A stretch of 64,000 bases of DNA, taken from positions 328,631 through 392,630 of the forward strand of contig NZ_LGEA01000114.1 in the NCBI RefSeq assembly GCF_001280065.1, given 5' to 3'. Under the pieces are notes generated by a model. That model had not been told where the DNA came from, did no database searches, and saw nothing but the letters and a program-made list of their open reading frames with translations. Shown piece after piece: positions 17,135 to 27,000 of the stretch. The position numbers and the translations under genes are program-made. The first letter of the stretch is position 1, and each line of letters opens with the position of its first letter. The DNA comes from Streptomyces sp. NRRL B-1140. Its GTDB lineage: Bacteria > Actinomycetota > Actinomycetes > Streptomycetales > Streptomycetaceae.

Positions 17135-18679
17135 GTGAACCCCGTGCCCGCCGCGGCGGACGAGGGGCGGGCCTCCACGGGCCTGCCCGTCGTCGAGGCG
17201 ACGGGCATAGTCAAGCGATTCGGTCCGACGGTCGCCCTGAACGGCGCCCGGATCACCATCAGGGCCGGCGAGACCCACGCGCTCGTCGGACGCAACGGGG
17301 CGGGCAAGTCCACCCTGGTGTCCGTCCTCACCGGTCTGCAGGCCCCGGACGAAGGCAAGGTCACCTTCGGCGGCAGCCCCGCACCACGGCTCGCGGACCG
17401 CGACGCCTGGCGCCGGCGCGTGGCCTGCGTCTACCAGAAGTCCACGATCATCCCCACGCTGACCGTCGCGGAGAACCTCTTCCTGAACCGGCACGACCAC
17501 GGCCGCAACCGGCTGATCAGCTGGACAGGCGTGCGCCGCCGGGCGCAGGAACTGCTGTCGACCTGGTCCGTGGACGTCGACCCGCAGACCCCGGCCGGCG
17601 ATTTGAACGTGGAGCAACGGCAGTTCGTGGAGATCGCCCGGGCGCTGTCCTTCGGGGCCCGGTTCATCATCCTCGACGAACCCACCGCGCAGCTCGACGG
17701 GGCGGCGATCAACCGGCTCTTCGACCGCATCCGCGGCCTGCAACGCCAGGGCGTGACCTTCCTGTTCATCAGTCACCACCTGCAGGAGGTCTACGAGATC
17801 TGCGACATGGTCACGGTGTTCCGCGACGCCCGGCACATCGTGACCGCCCCGGTCGCCGGCCTCCCCCGCGCCGAGCTGGTCGCCGCCATGACCGGCGAGG
17901 CGGCGGCGGACCGGCGGCAGGAACGCTCCAGCAGCCTGGACAGCACCGCCCCGCCCGCGCTGTCCGTGCGCGCGCTCGGCAGTGACGGCGCCTACGGCGA
18001 CGTGACGTTCCGGGTGGGCGCCGGGGAGATCGTCGGACTCGCGGGGGCCGCCGCCAGCGGCCGTACCGAGGTCGCCGAGACCGTCGTGGGCCTGCGGTCC
18101 GCCACGACCGGAAACGTCGAGATCGCCGGACGGCGGCCCCGGCCGGGCAGTGTGCCCGCCGCCCTCGCCGCCGGTGCCGGGTTCGTCCCGCAGGACCGGC
18201 ACCACCAGGGCTTCGTGCCCGACATGTCGATCGCGGACAACGCCACGCTGTCCGTGCCCCAGCGGCTCGGCTCCAACGGGTTCTTGAACCGCGGCCGCCG
18301 GGACCGGCTCGCCGAGGACATGATCCGGAACCTGGCGATCAAGACACCGGGGCCCGAGCTGCCCGTCTCCGGACTCTCCGGAGGCAACCAGCAGAAGGTC
18401 GTCATGGCCCGTGCCCTGGCCGACGACCCCCGGCTGCTGGTCCTGATCAACCCGACCGCGGGCGTGGACGTGCGGTCCAAGGAATTCCTCCTCGGCAAGG
18501 TCGAGGAGACCGCTCAGGGCGGCACCGGAGTACTCATCGCCTCCGACGAGCTCGACGACCTGCGCATGTGCGACCGCGTCCTGGTGATGTTCCAGGGCCG
18601 TGTGACCAACGAGATCGCCCGAGGCTGGCACGACCACGACCTCGTCGCGGCGATGGAAGGAATGGACCTCGATGCCTGA
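17135..18679 (+). CDS. Sugar ABC transporter ATP-binding protein (RbsA/MglA-type, two ATPase domains)
   Basis: About 514 residues with the GTG start at 17135, preferred because GGGGAG lies six bases upstream; an in-frame ATG at 17114 has no good ribosome-binding site. The first ATPase has Walker A GRNGAGKST, signature LNVEQRQFVEIARALS and Walker B FIILDEPTAQLD. The second has a degenerate Walker A (GLAGAAASGRTE), the signature LSGGNQQKVVMARAL and LINPTAGVDVRSK, the asymmetry typical of ribose/galactose-type importers. Stop overlaps the permease start by 8 bases. Confidence 0.92.
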   Translation: MNPVPAAADEGRASTGLPVVEATGIVKRFGPTVALNGARITIRAGETHALVGRNGAGKSTLVSVLTGLQAPDEGKVTFGGSPAPRLADRDAWRRRVACVYQKSTIIPTLTVAENLFLNRHDHGRNRLISWTGVRRRAQELLSTWSVDVDPQTPAGDLNVEQRQFVEIARALSFGARFIILDEPTAQLDGAAINRLFDRIRGLQRQGVTFLFISHHLQEVYEICDMVTVFRDARHIVTAPVAGLPRAELVAAMTGEAAADRRQERSSSLDSTAPPALSVRALGSDGAYGDVTFRVGAGEIVGLAGAAASGRTEVAETVVGLRSATTGNVEIAGRRPRPGSVPAALAAGAGFVPQDRHHQGFVPDMSIADNATLSVPQRLGSNGFLNRGRRDRLAEDMIRNLAIKTPGPELPVSGLSGGNQQKVVMARALADDPRLLVLINPTAGVDVRSKEFLLGKVEETAQGGTGVLIASDELDDLRMCDRVLVMFQGRVTNEIARGWHDHDLVAAMEGMDLDA

Positions 18680-19715
18680 AACCGTCGTCGCCGACGCGTC
18701 CGTCACCACGCCGGACGCCCACCGCGCGAAGCGGACCGCGCTGCTCGGCGGCCGGATCCCGCTGGCCCGGCTGCGCGACCTCGCCCTCGTTCCGGCGATC
18801 GTGGCCATCGCGATCGTCGGCCAGATCGTCAACCCGGTCTTCCTGCAGGCCGACAACCTCATCAACGTCCTGCAGACCATGTCCGAGATGGCGCTGCTTG
18901 TCCTGGCCCAGACGATGATCCTGATCGTCAAGAAGATGGACCTGTCCCTGGAGTCCACGATGGGTCTGGCGCCCGGCGTGGCCGCCTGGCTCGTGGTGCC
19001 GGCCGGAGCCGGACACGGGCTCGGGCTCCTGCCCGGTGGCCTGTCGATCCCCGTGACCCTGGCCGTGGGCCTGCTGATCGGTGTCGTCAACTCCGTGCTG
19101 ATCATCCGCTTCGGTCTCAACGGCTTCATCGTCACGCTCGGCATGCTGATCGTGCTGCGCGGCATCCTCACCGGCATCTCCGGCGGCCAGACGTTCTTCC
19201 AGCTGCCCTCCTCGATGCTCTACCTGGGCACCGCCGAATGGTTGGGCATGCCGGCCTCGATCTGGATCTGCCTGGCCCTGTTCGCCATAGCGATCGTCGT
19301 CCTCGGCTGGACCAGCTTCGGCCGTTCGCTCTACGCCATCGGCGGCAACGTCGACGCGGCGAAGGCGGCCGGCATCCGCACCGACCGGGTGCTGTGGATC
19401 GTCATCGTCACCGGCAGCCTGCTCGCCGCCCTCGCGGGCCTGATGCTCTCCGGACGGCTGGCCTCGGTCGCCTCCGCCCAGGGCAACGGCTACATCTTCA
19501 CCGTGTTCGCCGCGGCCGTCATCGGCGGCATCAGCCTCAACGGCGGCAAGGGCACCGTGTTCGGCGCCTTCAGCGGCATCCTGCTGCTCTTCATGATCCA
19601 GAACGTGCTCACCCTGGCCGGTGTCCCCGCCCAGTGGATCGGCGCCCTCAACGGCCTGATCATCCTGGTCGCCCTGACCATCTCCCGCATCACGGGCGGC
19701 AAGGTCCAGGACTGA
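18672..19715 (+). CDS. Sugar ABC transporter permease (RbsC-type)
   Basis: 347 residues with eight to ten hydrophobic segments and the conserved region [25 protein letters not shown], followed by [24 protein letters not shown], the cytoplasmic coupling loop of the BPD_transp_2 family, and the closing [23 protein letters not shown]. One gene product forms the homodimeric channel. It overlaps the ATPase gene by 8 bases. A 95-base gap follows before the first catabolic gene. Confidence 0.92.
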   Translation: MPETVVADASVTTPDAHRAKRTALLGGRIPLARLRDLALVPAIVAIAIVGQIVNPVFLQADNLINVLQTMSEMALLVLAQTMILIVKKMDLSLESTMGLAPGVAAWLVVPAGAGHGLGLLPGGLSIPVTLAVGLLIGVVNSVLIIRFGLNGFIVTLGMLIVLRGILTGISGGQTFFQLPSSMLYLGTAEWLGMPASIWICLALFAIAIVVLGWTSFGRSLYAIGGNVDAAKAAGIRTDRVLWIVIVTGSLLAALAGLMLSGRLASVASAQGNGYIFTVFAAAVIGGISLNGGKGTVFGAFSGILLLFMIQNVLTLAGVPAQWIGALNGLIILVALTISRITGGKVQD

Positions 19716-19810
19716 ACCGGGCGGCCCTCGCCGCCGGACACCGACCACCGCACCATCCTTCCCGTCGCAGGGGGCCGCGTGCCCCGCCCGCCCCCACAGG
19801 AGTTGCCGCC

Positions 19811-21136
19811 ATGTCCTCCGCCGTGCCCTCAACCGCCCGCATCATCGCCCTGGACGTCCTGGACGTCCGCTTCCCCACCTCCGAGCATCTCGACGGCTCG
19901 GACGCGATGAACCCCGAGCCCGACTATTCGGCCGCCTACGTGGTCCTGCGCACCGACGCCGGCGACGGGCTGGAGGGCCACGCGCTGGCCTTCACCACCG
20001 GCCGGGGCAACGACGCGCAGGCCGCAGCCATCGCCACCCTCGCCCCGCACGTCGTCGGACGCTCGGTCGAGGAGGTCTGCGGCGACCTGGGCGCCTTCTC
20101 CCGCTCCCTCGTCCACGATCCCCAACTGCGCTGGCTGGGGCCCGAGAAGGGAGCGATCCACATGGCGACGGGTGCCGTCGTCAACGCCGCCTGGGACCTC
20201 GCGGCCAAGCGCGCCGGGAAGCCCGTCTGGCGCTTCCTCGGCGAGATGTCCCCCGAGGACCTCGTCGCGCAGGTGGACTTCCGCTGGCTGTCCGACGCCC
20301 TCACCCCCGAGGAGGCCCTGGAGATCCTGCGCCGCGCCGAACCGGGCCGCGAACGGCGCATCGGCCTGCTGATCGACGGCGGCTACCCCGCTTACACCAC
20401 CACCCCGGGCTGGCTCGGGTACTCCGACGAGAAGCTGGCCCGGCTGTCGCGTGAGGCCGTCGCCGACGGGTTCACGCAGATCAAGCTGAAGGTCGGGGCG
20501 TCCCTGGAGGACGACATCCGGCGCCTGCGCGTCGCCCGCGAGGCCGTCGGCCCGGACATCCGCGTCGCGGTAGACGCCAACCAGAGATGGGACATCCAGC
20601 CCGCCATCGACTGGATGCGCGAGCTGGCCCCCTACGACCCGTACTGGATCGAGGAGCCCACCTCCCCCGACGACATCCTCGGCCACGCCGCCGTCCGCAA
20701 GGCGCTCAGCCCCATCAAGGTCGCCACCGGCGAGCACATCGCCAACCGGGTCGTCTTCAAGCAGCTGCTGCAGGCCGGCGCGGTGGACATCGTGCAGATC
20801 GACTCGGCGCGTGTCGGCGGTGTCAACGAGAACATCGCGATCCTGCTGCTCGCCGCGAAGTTCGGCGTGCCGGTCTGCCCGCACGCGGGCGGAGTGGGCC
20901 TGTGCGAGATGGTGCAGCACCTGTCGATGTTCGACTACATCGCCGTCTCCGGCACCACCGAGGACCGCGTCATCGAGTACGTCGACCATCTGCACGAGCA
21001 CTTCGTCGACCCGGTGCGCATCACCGACGGCCACTACCTGGCGCCGGCGCTGCCCGGGCTGAGCGCGCAGATGCACCCGGAGTCCCTCAAGGAGTACTCC
21101 TACCCCGACGGCCCGGTCTGGTCCTCCCGTGTCTGA
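19811..21136 (+). CDS. L-fuconate dehydratase (enolase superfamily, mandelate racemase subgroup)
   Basis: 441 residues, ATG after AGGAGTTGCCGCC. The C-terminal barrel holds the acid-sugar dehydratase residues: KLKVG (the K-x-K base), [18 protein letters not shown] and TGEH for magnesium, and the catalytic His in [27 protein letters not shown], a stretch diagnostic of fuconate dehydratase and its human homologue ENOSF1. Length matches the family. It removes water from L-fuconate to give 2-keto-3-deoxy-L-fuconate; family members also accept L-galactonate and related acids. It is central to the operon and the best single clue to the substrate. Confidence 0.88.
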   Translation: MSSAVPSTARIIALDVLDVRFPTSEHLDGSDAMNPEPDYSAAYVVLRTDAGDGLEGHALAFTTGRGNDAQAAAIATLAPHVVGRSVEEVCGDLGAFSRSLVHDPQLRWLGPEKGAIHMATGAVVNAAWDLAAKRAGKPVWRFLGEMSPEDLVAQVDFRWLSDALTPEEALEILRRAEPGRERRIGLLIDGGYPAYTTTPGWLGYSDEKLARLSREAVADGFTQIKLKVGASLEDDIRRLRVAREAVGPDIRVAVDANQRWDIQPAIDWMRELAPYDPYWIEEPTSPDDILGHAAVRKALSPIKVATGEHIANRVVFKQLLQAGAVDIVQIDSARVGGVNENIAILLLAAKFGVPVCPHAGGVGLCEMVQHLSMFDYIAVSGTTEDRVIEYVDHLHEHFVDPVRITDGHYLAPALPGLSAQMHPESLKEYSYPDGPVWSSRV

Positions 21137-22016
21137 GTTCCTGCCCCTGGTCGACTCCCACCACCACGTGTGGGACCTGGACCGACGCCCGCAGCCCTGG
21201 CTGGACGAGCCGGGCCTCGAAGCGATCCGCCGCACCTACGGCGTCGAGGACCTGCGGCGGGAGGCGATCCGGCCGATCGCCGGCCGGTGGCTGACCCGTA
21301 CGGTGCTCGTCCAGTGCGTCACGTCCGTGCCGGAGACGGCGGAACTGCTCCTCCTCGCCGACGAGGACCCGCTGATCGGCGCGGTCGTCGGCTGGGCCGA
21401 TCTCGCCGGGGCCGACGTCGGGGACATGCTCGACGTGCTCCTCGCCGGTACCGGCGGCTCGTACCTGCGGGCCGTACGTCACCTCGTGCAGGGGGAGCCC
21501 GATCCGGAATGGTTGCAGCAGCCGGCCGTCGAACGGGGCCTGCGCGCCGTCCAGGACCGGGGCCTCGGCTACGACGTGCTCATCCGCAGTCATCAGTTCC
21601 CGCAGGCCGTCCGCCTGGCACAGCGCTTCCCCGACCTTCCCCTGGTCCTGGACCACGCGGGCAAGCCGCCCATCGGCCCCCACGCCCACCGCGACACCCT
21701 GCCCGACTGGCAGCGGAGGGTGCGCGTGCTGGCCGGCTACCCGCAGGTGCGGTGCAAGGTCTCCGGGCTGATCACCGAAGCCGACCACCGCGCGTGGACC
21801 ATCGCCGACCTCCGGCCGGTGTGGGACACCCTGCTGGCCGCCTTCGGCCCCTACCGGCTGATGTTCGGCTCCGACTGGCCCGTCTGCGTCCTGGCGGGCG
21901 GCTGGGGCCGCTGGGCGGCCACCGTCGAGGAGTTGCTGCACGGTCTCTCCGAGCACGAGAAGCAGGCGCTGCTGTGTGACACGGCGGCCGGCTTCTACCG
22001 GCTCCACGACACGTAG
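21129..22016 (+). CDS. Amidohydrolase-family sugar lactonase (L-fucono-1,5-lactonase type)
   Basis: 295 residues, GTG start overlapping the dehydratase by 8 bases. The N-terminal [11 protein letters not shown] (HxH metal or active-site motif), the mid-protein [20 protein letters not shown] and the late MFGSDWPVC are the hallmarks of the amidohydrolase_2 group, which includes L-fuconolactonase and 2-pyrone-4,6-dicarboxylate lactonase. Placement between a dehydratase and a mutarotase selects sugar lactone hydrolysis: L-fuconolactone (or L-galactonolactone) to the free acid. Confidence 0.85.
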   Translation: MSEFLPLVDSHHHVWDLDRRPQPWLDEPGLEAIRRTYGVEDLRREAIRPIAGRWLTRTVLVQCVTSVPETAELLLLADEDPLIGAVVGWADLAGADVGDMLDVLLAGTGGSYLRAVRHLVQGEPDPEWLQQPAVERGLRAVQDRGLGYDVLIRSHQFPQAVRLAQRFPDLPLVLDHAGKPPIGPHAHRDTLPDWQRRVRVLAGYPQVRCKVSGLITEADHRAWTIADLRPVWDTLLAAFGPYRLMFGSDWPVCVLAGGWGRWAATVEELLHGLSEHEKQALLCDTAAGFYRLHDT

Positions 22017-22030
22017 GAAGAGGACCTCTC

Positions 22031-22468
22031 ATGCTGCTGACCGAACTGCTCCACCCCGGCATCCTCGAAGCGCTCGCCGGAGCCGGGCACGGGGCCCGGG
22101 TCCTGCTCGCCGACGGCCACTACCCCGCCAGCACCGCCGTCGGGGAGAGGGCGAGGATCGTCCACCTCAACCTCTCCCCCGGCGTGCTGGACGTCACCAC
22201 CGTCCTCGACGTCCTGCTGCGGGCCCTGCCCGTCGAGACGGCCCACGTGATGGTGCCGCCCGAGGGGGAGCCCGAACCGCCCGCCATCGCCGAGTACCGC
22301 TCCCGGCTCGCGCCCGTCCCCGTCGAGACGCTCGGCCGCTTCGCGTTCTACGACGCCGCCCGCTCCCCCGACCTGGCCCTCGCCGTCGTCACCGCCGACA
22401 TCCGTACCTACGCCAACCTGCTGCTGACCATCGGCGTCCGCGCTGAAAGGACCCTGACCCCGCGATGA
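22031..22468 (+). CDS. RbsD/FucU family sugar mutarotase (L-fucose mutarotase)
   Basis: 145 residues, start after AGGAAGAGG. The N terminus MLLTELLHPGILEALAGAGHG and the ADGHYPAS motif with the conserved histidine are those of FucU/RbsD, and the mid-protein Pro-rich segment and IRTYANLLLTIGV ending fit FucU. It interconverts anomers of the imported sugar so that the aldose dehydrogenase, which takes one anomer, is not limited. Its presence is strong support for an L-fucose-like pyranose substrate. Confidence 0.88.
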   Translation: MLLTELLHPGILEALAGAGHGARVLLADGHYPASTAVGERARIVHLNLSPGVLDVTTVLDVLLRALPVETAHVMVPPEGEPEPPAIAEYRSRLAPVPVETLGRFAFYDAARSPDLALAVVTADIRTYANLLLTIGVRAERTLTPR

Positions 22469-23508
22469 CTCTCGCCGTGCGCTATCTCGCCGCCCGAACG
22501 CTCGACACCGCGCCCGCCGAAACCGCCGAACCCGGCCCGGGCGAGGTGCAGGTGGCCCCCGCCTACGTCGGTATCTGCGGCACCGACCTGCACATCTTCC
22601 ACGGCGACATGGACGCCCGCGTCGCGGCGCCGGCCGTGCTCGGGCACGAGATGTCCGGCCGCGTCGTCGCGGCCGGGGCGGGCGTGGAGGGCTGGCGCCC
22701 CGGGGACGCGGTCACCGTGATGCCGCTGCGCTGGGACGACACCTGCCCGGCCTGCCGCTCCGGTCACCGGCACGTCTGCCAGCACCTGGACTTCATCGGC
22801 ATCGACTCCCCGGGCGCGATGCAGCAGCGCTGGACCGTCCCCGCCTCCACCCTGATCCGTCTGCCGCACTCGCTGCCCCTGGACCAGGCCGCGCTCGTCG
22901 AGCCCACCGCGGTCGCCGTGCACGACGTCGGCCGGGCCGGTGTCCGCCACGGCGAGAAGGCCGTCGTGGTCGGCGGGGGTCCGGTCGGCATCCTCATCGC
23001 CCTGGTCGCCCGGGCCGCCGGCGCCGAGGTGCGCGTGGTGGAACTCAGCGCGCACCGCCGCCTGCTCGCCGAGGAGCTCGGTCTGACCGCCTGGGACCCG
23101 GCCGCCGTCGACGTCCCCTCACTCGTCGGTGAGTGGACCGGCGACGCGGGCGCCGACGTGGCCTTCGAGGTGTCCGGCGCCGCCGGCGGCGTCGACACCG
23201 CCGTCGAGGTCCTCGGGGTGCGCGGGCGGCTGTGCCTGGTCGCCATCCACCCCAGGCCCCGCGAGATCAACCTGCACCGCTTCTTCTGGCGCGAACTCAC
23301 CCTCGTCGGCGCCCGGTTGTACGACCGTTCCGACTTCGAGAAGGCGGTGGCCCTGGTCGCCGACGGCACCGTCGCCGCCCACCGCCTCATCAGCAAGGTC
23401 GTCCCGCTCACCCAGGCACCGGCCGCCTTCGAAGCCCTGGAAGGCGGCGGTGACGTGATGAAGATCCTCGTCGACTGCACCACCGACTCCGAGGGGGCCG
23501 CCGCGTGA
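22465..23508 (+). CDS. Zinc-dependent medium-chain alcohol dehydrogenase
   Basis: 347 residues, 4-base ATGA overlap with the mutarotase. The catalytic zinc residues are in GICGTDLHIFHG and GHEMSGRV. The structural-zinc loop reads DDTCPACRSGHRHVC, so the first of the usual four cysteines is replaced by Asp. The Rossmann fold is VVVGGGPVGILIALVARAAGAEVRVVE. Probable roles are oxidation of a secondary alcohol of a sugar acid: a 5-dehydrogenase of L-galactonate or of its 2-keto-3-deoxy derivative, or a fuconate-pathway dehydrogenase. It precedes a KduD-like SDR, and the pair could epimerise C5 by oxidation then reduction. Confidence 0.82.
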   Translation: MTLAVRYLAARTLDTAPAETAEPGPGEVQVAPAYVGICGTDLHIFHGDMDARVAAPAVLGHEMSGRVVAAGAGVEGWRPGDAVTVMPLRWDDTCPACRSGHRHVCQHLDFIGIDSPGAMQQRWTVPASTLIRLPHSLPLDQAALVEPTAVAVHDVGRAGVRHGEKAVVVGGGPVGILIALVARAAGAEVRVVELSAHRRLLAEELGLTAWDPAAVDVPSLVGEWTGDAGADVAFEVSGAAGGVDTAVEVLGVRGRLCLVAIHPRPREINLHRFFWRELTLVGARLYDRSDFEKAVALVADGTVAAHRLISKVVPLTQAPAAFEALEGGGDVMKILVDCTTDSEGAAA

Positions 23509-24263
23509 ACGCCTTCGACCTCACCGGAAAACTCGCCGTCGTCACCGGCGCCAGTCGTGGCATCGGCCGCGCCATGGCCCGCGGGCTCGCCGAGGCCGGC
23601 GCCGACATCATCGGTGTCAGCGCGTCCCTGGGGCCGGGCAGCGACGTCGAGAAGGACGTCACCGCCACGGGTCGCGCCTTCGAGGCGATCCGCACCGACT
23701 TCGCCGACCCCGACGCCGTGCGGGCCCTCGGCGCGGACCTCGCCGGGCGTGAGCGCCCGGTGGACATCCTCGTCAACAACGCCGGCACCATCCGCCGTAC
23801 GCCCGCCGCCCAGCACTCCGACACGGACTGGGAGCTGGTGCTCCAGGTCAACCTCAGCGCACAGTTCGCGCTCACCCGCGCGGTCGGGGCGGGCATGGTC
23901 GCCCGCGGACACGGCAAGGTCATCTTCACGGCGTCGCTGCTCAGCTACCAGGGCGGCATCACCGTCCCCGGCTACACCGCCGCCAAGCACGGCATCGCCG
24001 GCCTGACCAAGGCCCTGGCCAACGAGTGGGCCCCGCACAGCGTCAACGTCAACGCCATCGCCCCGGGCTACATCGCCACCGACAACACCCAGGCGCTCCA
24101 GGACGATCCGGTGCGCAGCAAGGCCATCCTGGAGCGGATCCCGGCCGGCCGCTGGGGCTCCGCCGACGATCTCGCCGGTGCGACGGTCTTCCTCGCGTCG
24201 GGCGCGGCCGACTACATCCACGGCACCACCCTGCCCGTCGACGGCGGATGGCTCGGCCGGTGA
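23505..24263 (+). CDS. SDR oxidoreductase, KduD / 2-keto-3-deoxy-sugar-acid dehydrogenase type
   Basis: 252 residues with a GTG start inside the previous stop (GTGA). The NAD(P) motif GASRGIG is at residues 15-21, with NNAG near 89, then the catalytic Ser (FTASLLSYQGG) and YTAAK. The opening FDLTGKLAVVTGASRGIGRAMA and the ending IHGTTLPVDGGWLGR match the KduD (2-deoxy-gluconate/2,5-diketo-3-deoxygluconate) group, which also contains 2-keto-3-deoxy-L-fuconate dehydrogenases. Position after the dehydratase and zinc dehydrogenase supports action on a 2-keto-3-deoxy acid. Confidence 0.87.
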   Translation: MNAFDLTGKLAVVTGASRGIGRAMARGLAEAGADIIGVSASLGPGSDVEKDVTATGRAFEAIRTDFADPDAVRALGADLAGRERPVDILVNNAGTIRRTPAAQHSDTDWELVLQVNLSAQFALTRAVGAGMVARGHGKVIFTASLLSYQGGITVPGYTAAKHGIAGLTKALANEWAPHSVNVNAIAPGYIATDNTQALQDDPVRSKAILERIPAGRWGSADDLAGATVFLASGAADYIHGTTLPVDGGWLGR

Positions 24264-24901
24264 GTGCGAGGCGTGACACCGGCCTGACGGCCGTTCTCGC
24301 GGGGGCGCGGCTCCTGCCCGTGCTGACCGTGCCGTCCGTGGCGAGTGCCGGCCCCCTGGCCGACGCGCTCGCGGCGGGCGGTGCCCGGTGCGCCGAGGTC
24401 ACCTTCCGCACGCCCGACGCCGAGTCGGCCCTCAAGGCGATGGCGGCGCACGGTGGTCTGACCGTCGGAGCCGGCACCGTCCTCACGGCCGAGCAGGCGG
24501 AGCGGGCCGTGGCGGCCGGAGCCCGTTTCCTCGTCTCCCCCGGCTTCGACGCGGACGTCATCGACAGGGGCCGGGAGTTGGGGGTCCCGGTCGTGCCCGG
24601 CATCGCCACCGCCACCGAGTTGATGGGCGCGCTGAAGGCGGGCCTGGAGACGGTCAAGCTGTTCCCGGCCGAGCCGCTCGGCGGCATCGGGATGCTCCGG
24701 GCGCTGGCGGCGCCCTTCCCGCAGGCGCGTTTCGTGCCCACCGGCGGCATCGGCCCGGATCTGATGCCCGGCTACCTCTCCCACCCGGCGGTCCTCGCCG
24801 TGGGCGGCAGCTGGATGGCCACCCCCGGCCACCTGGAACGCGGCGAGTTCGCGGAGATCCGCCGGCAGACCGCCGAGGCGGTGGAGAGGAGCACGCCGTG
24901 A
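24260..24901 (+). CDS. Bifunctional KDPG/KHG-type aldolase (Eda family)
   Basis: 213 residues from the GTG that overlaps the SDR stop by 4 bases. Motifs in order: RLLPVLTVPSV, CAEVTFRTPDAE (active-site Glu), VGAGTVLT, FLVSPGFD, VPGIAT, then LETVKLFPAE with the Schiff-base lysine, and VPTGGIGPD. It cleaves 2-keto-3-deoxy-6-phosphogluconate to pyruvate and glyceraldehyde 3-phosphate. The GTGA overlap with the downstream kinase couples the two. It cannot be explained by L-fucose alone, because the 6-deoxy acid has no C6 hydroxyl to phosphorylate. Confidence 0.88.
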   Translation: MSARRDTGLTAVLAGARLLPVLTVPSVASAGPLADALAAGGARCAEVTFRTPDAESALKAMAAHGGLTVGAGTVLTAEQAERAVAAGARFLVSPGFDADVIDRGRELGVPVVPGIATATELMGALKAGLETVKLFPAEPLGGIGMLRALAAPFPQARFVPTGGIGPDLMPGYLSHPAVLAVGGSWMATPGHLERGEFAEIRRQTAEAVERSTP

Positions 24902-25935
24902 CCGAGGTGATCGCCCTGGGCGAAGTGATGCTGCGTTTCGACCCGGGCGAGGGACGGATCAGCACCGCCCGGTCCTTCCAGGTATGGGAGGGGGGCGGTG
25001 AGTACAACGTGGTGCGGAGTCTGCGCCGCTGTTTCGGCCTGCGCACCGCGGTCGTCACCGCCCTCGCCGACAACGCCGTCGGCCGGCTCGTCGAGGATCT
25101 GGTCCTGCAAGGTGGTGTCGACACCTCGCTGATCCGCTGGGTCCCCGACGACGGCATCGGCCGCGGCGCCCGCAACGGCCTCAACTTCGTGGAACGCGGC
25201 TACGGCATCCGCGGCGCCCTCGGCGTCAGCGACCGGGCGCACACGGCCGTGTCGCGCTTGAGGAAGGGAGACGTCGACTGGGACGCCGTCTTCTCCCGCC
25301 CGGTGCGCTGGTTCCACACCGGCGGCATCTTCGCCGGGTTGTCGGAGACCACCCTCGATGTGGCCGACGAGGCGATGGCGGCCGCTCGCCGTCATGGCGT
25401 GACCGTCTCCTACGACCCCAACTACCGTCCGAGCCTGTGGGCCGGGCGCGGCGGCGCCGACGGCGCCCGGGAGGCGGACCTGCGCCTGGCCCGGCACGCC
25501 GACGTCGTCGTGGGCGCCCTCGGCCTCGCGGGCAGCCGTCCGGGCTCCTGTCGCCTCACGGCCGATGAGGTTCCCGACGCGCTCGCCGGGGTCGCCGGCC
25601 TGCTGCCCGGGGTGAGCGTGCTGGCCACGACGCTGCGCGAGGTGCCGTCCGCGGGCGTCAACGACTGGTCCGCGCTCGCCTGGTCCCCCGGGACGGGCCT
25701 CGTCGCCGGTCCGCGGATGCCCGGACTGCACGTCCTGGACCGTATCGGTTCGGGCGACGGCTTCGCCGCGGGGCTCGTGTACGGCCTGATCACGGGGGCG
25801 GGCCTGGAACGGGCCCTCGCCTACGGCACCGCCCACGGCGCCCTCGTCATGACCACCCCGGGGGACGTCTCGATGGCGACCCTCGCCGAGGTGGAGGCGC
25901 TGGTGGCGGGCGGCTCGGCCCACGTCAGACGCTGA
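24898..25935 (+). CDS. PfkB-family sugar kinase (2-keto-3-deoxygluconate kinase type)
   Basis: 345 residues, GTG start in the aldolase stop. The N terminus VIALGEVMLRFDPGEGRI is typical of KdgK. Substrate-side glycines (GGGEYNV) and the anion-hole/catalytic motif DRIGSGDGFAAGLVYG near residue 280 are intact. It would phosphorylate KDG at O6 for the adjacent aldolase. Together the two form the lower Entner-Doudoroff-like arm of the operon. Confidence 0.85.
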   Translation: MTEVIALGEVMLRFDPGEGRISTARSFQVWEGGGEYNVVRSLRRCFGLRTAVVTALADNAVGRLVEDLVLQGGVDTSLIRWVPDDGIGRGARNGLNFVERGYGIRGALGVSDRAHTAVSRLRKGDVDWDAVFSRPVRWFHTGGIFAGLSETTLDVADEAMAAARRHGVTVSYDPNYRPSLWAGRGGADGAREADLRLARHADVVVGALGLAGSRPGSCRLTADEVPDALAGVAGLLPGVSVLATTLREVPSAGVNDWSALAWSPGTGLVAGPRMPGLHVLDRIGSGDGFAAGLVYGLITGAGLERALAYGTAHGALVMTTPGDVSMATLAEVEALVAGGSAHVRR

Positions 25936-25968
25936 CCGCACGCACCCGGAAGTCCCGAGGAGAACGTC

Positions 25969-27000
25969 TTGCACCGCCGAACGATCCGCAACACCTCTGT
26001 CGAACTCACCGAGCTCGGCTTCGGAGCCTCCGTGATCGGCAACCTCTACCGCACCACCTCACCCGAGGAGGCGTCGGCCGCGGTCGAGGCCGCCTGGGAC
26101 GCCGGGATCCGCTACTTCGACACGGCCCCGCACTACGGTCTCGGCCTGTCCGAACGCCGCCTGGGCGCGGCGCTGCGCGACAGGCCCCGCGGCGCGTACG
26201 TCGTCTCCTCCAAGGTGGGCCGTCTGCTCGTCCCCAACGAAGACCCGCGTGGTGTCGACAGCGAGGGCTTCGTCGTCCGCGACGACGTGCGCCGTCAGTG
26301 GGACTTCAGCCGGGACGGGGTACTGCGCTCCATCGAGGCCACACTGGAACGCACCGGCCTGGACCGCCTCGACGTCGTGTACCTGCACGACCCCGACGAC
26401 CATTGGCGGCAGGCCGCCGACGAGGCCATGCCCGCCCTCGCCGATCTGCGCGACCAGGGCGTGATCGGCGCGATCGGCGCGGGCATGAACCAGTCCGCCA
26501 TGCTCGCCCGGTTCCTGCGCGAGACCGCGGCCGACGTCGTGATGCTCGCCGGCCGCTACACCCTGCTCGACCAGGGCGCCCTCGACGACGTCCTGCCCGC
26601 GGCGTACGAGACCGGCAAGAGCGTCGTCGCCGTCGGTGTCTTCAACTCGGGCCTGCTCTCCCGCGACCGTCCCGCCGCCGGCATGAAGTACGACTACCAG
26701 GACGCCCCGCCCGGCCTCGTACGGCGTGCCCTGGCCATCGCGGAGGTCTGCGAGGCCCACGGCACGAGCCTGCCCGCCGCGGCCATCGCGTTCCCCCACA
26801 CCCACCCCCACGTCGTCAACGTCACCCTCGGCATGCGCAACGCCGACCAGGTCACCCGCAACGCCGGGCTCCACCGGCTCAGCACTCCCGCCGCCCTCTG
26901 GAACGACCTCCTCGACCAGGGACTCATCCGGCCCGACGTACCTCTGGGACGGGTCTCGCACGGTGACGGCGTCACCGAGAGGAGCACCCCGTGTCCCTGA
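25969..27000 (+). CDS. Aldo/keto reductase, D-threo-aldose (L-fucose/L-galactose) 1-dehydrogenase type
   Basis: 343 residues with an unusual TTG start, chosen because CCGAGGAG lies seven bases upstream and no ATG or GTG fits. The AKR catalytic tetrad is visible: D and Y in FDTAPHYGLGLSE, K in VVSSKVG and H in VVYLHDPDDH. Length and the LGFGASVIGNLYR opening match the L-fucose dehydrogenase/pyridoxal 4-dehydrogenase subgroup. It would start the pathway by oxidising the imported aldose at C1 to the lactone. The GTG of the first GntR gene overlaps its end by 10 bases. Confidence 0.86.
   Translation: MHRRTIRNTSVELTELGFGASVIGNLYRTTSPEEASAAVEAAWDAGIRYFDTAPHYGLGLSERRLGAALRDRPRGAYVVSSKVGRLLVPNEDPRGVDSEGFVVRDDVRRQWDFSRDGVLRSIEATLERTGLDRLDVVYLHDPDDHWRQAADEAMPALADLRDQGVIGAIGAGMNQSAMLARFLRETAADVVMLAGRYTLLDQGALDDVLPAAYETGKSVVAVGVFNSGLLSRDRPAAGMKYDYQDAPPGLVRRALAIAEVCEAHGTSLPAAAIAFPHTHPHVVNVTLGMRNADQVTRNAGLHRLSTPAALWNDLLDQGLIRPDVPLGRVSHGDGVTERSTPCP

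Noticed and set aside
16871..19177. A 768-codon open frame on the minus strand opposite the ABC transporter genes
   Set aside because: Complement of well-recognised ATPase and permease genes; the translation has no recognisable domain.
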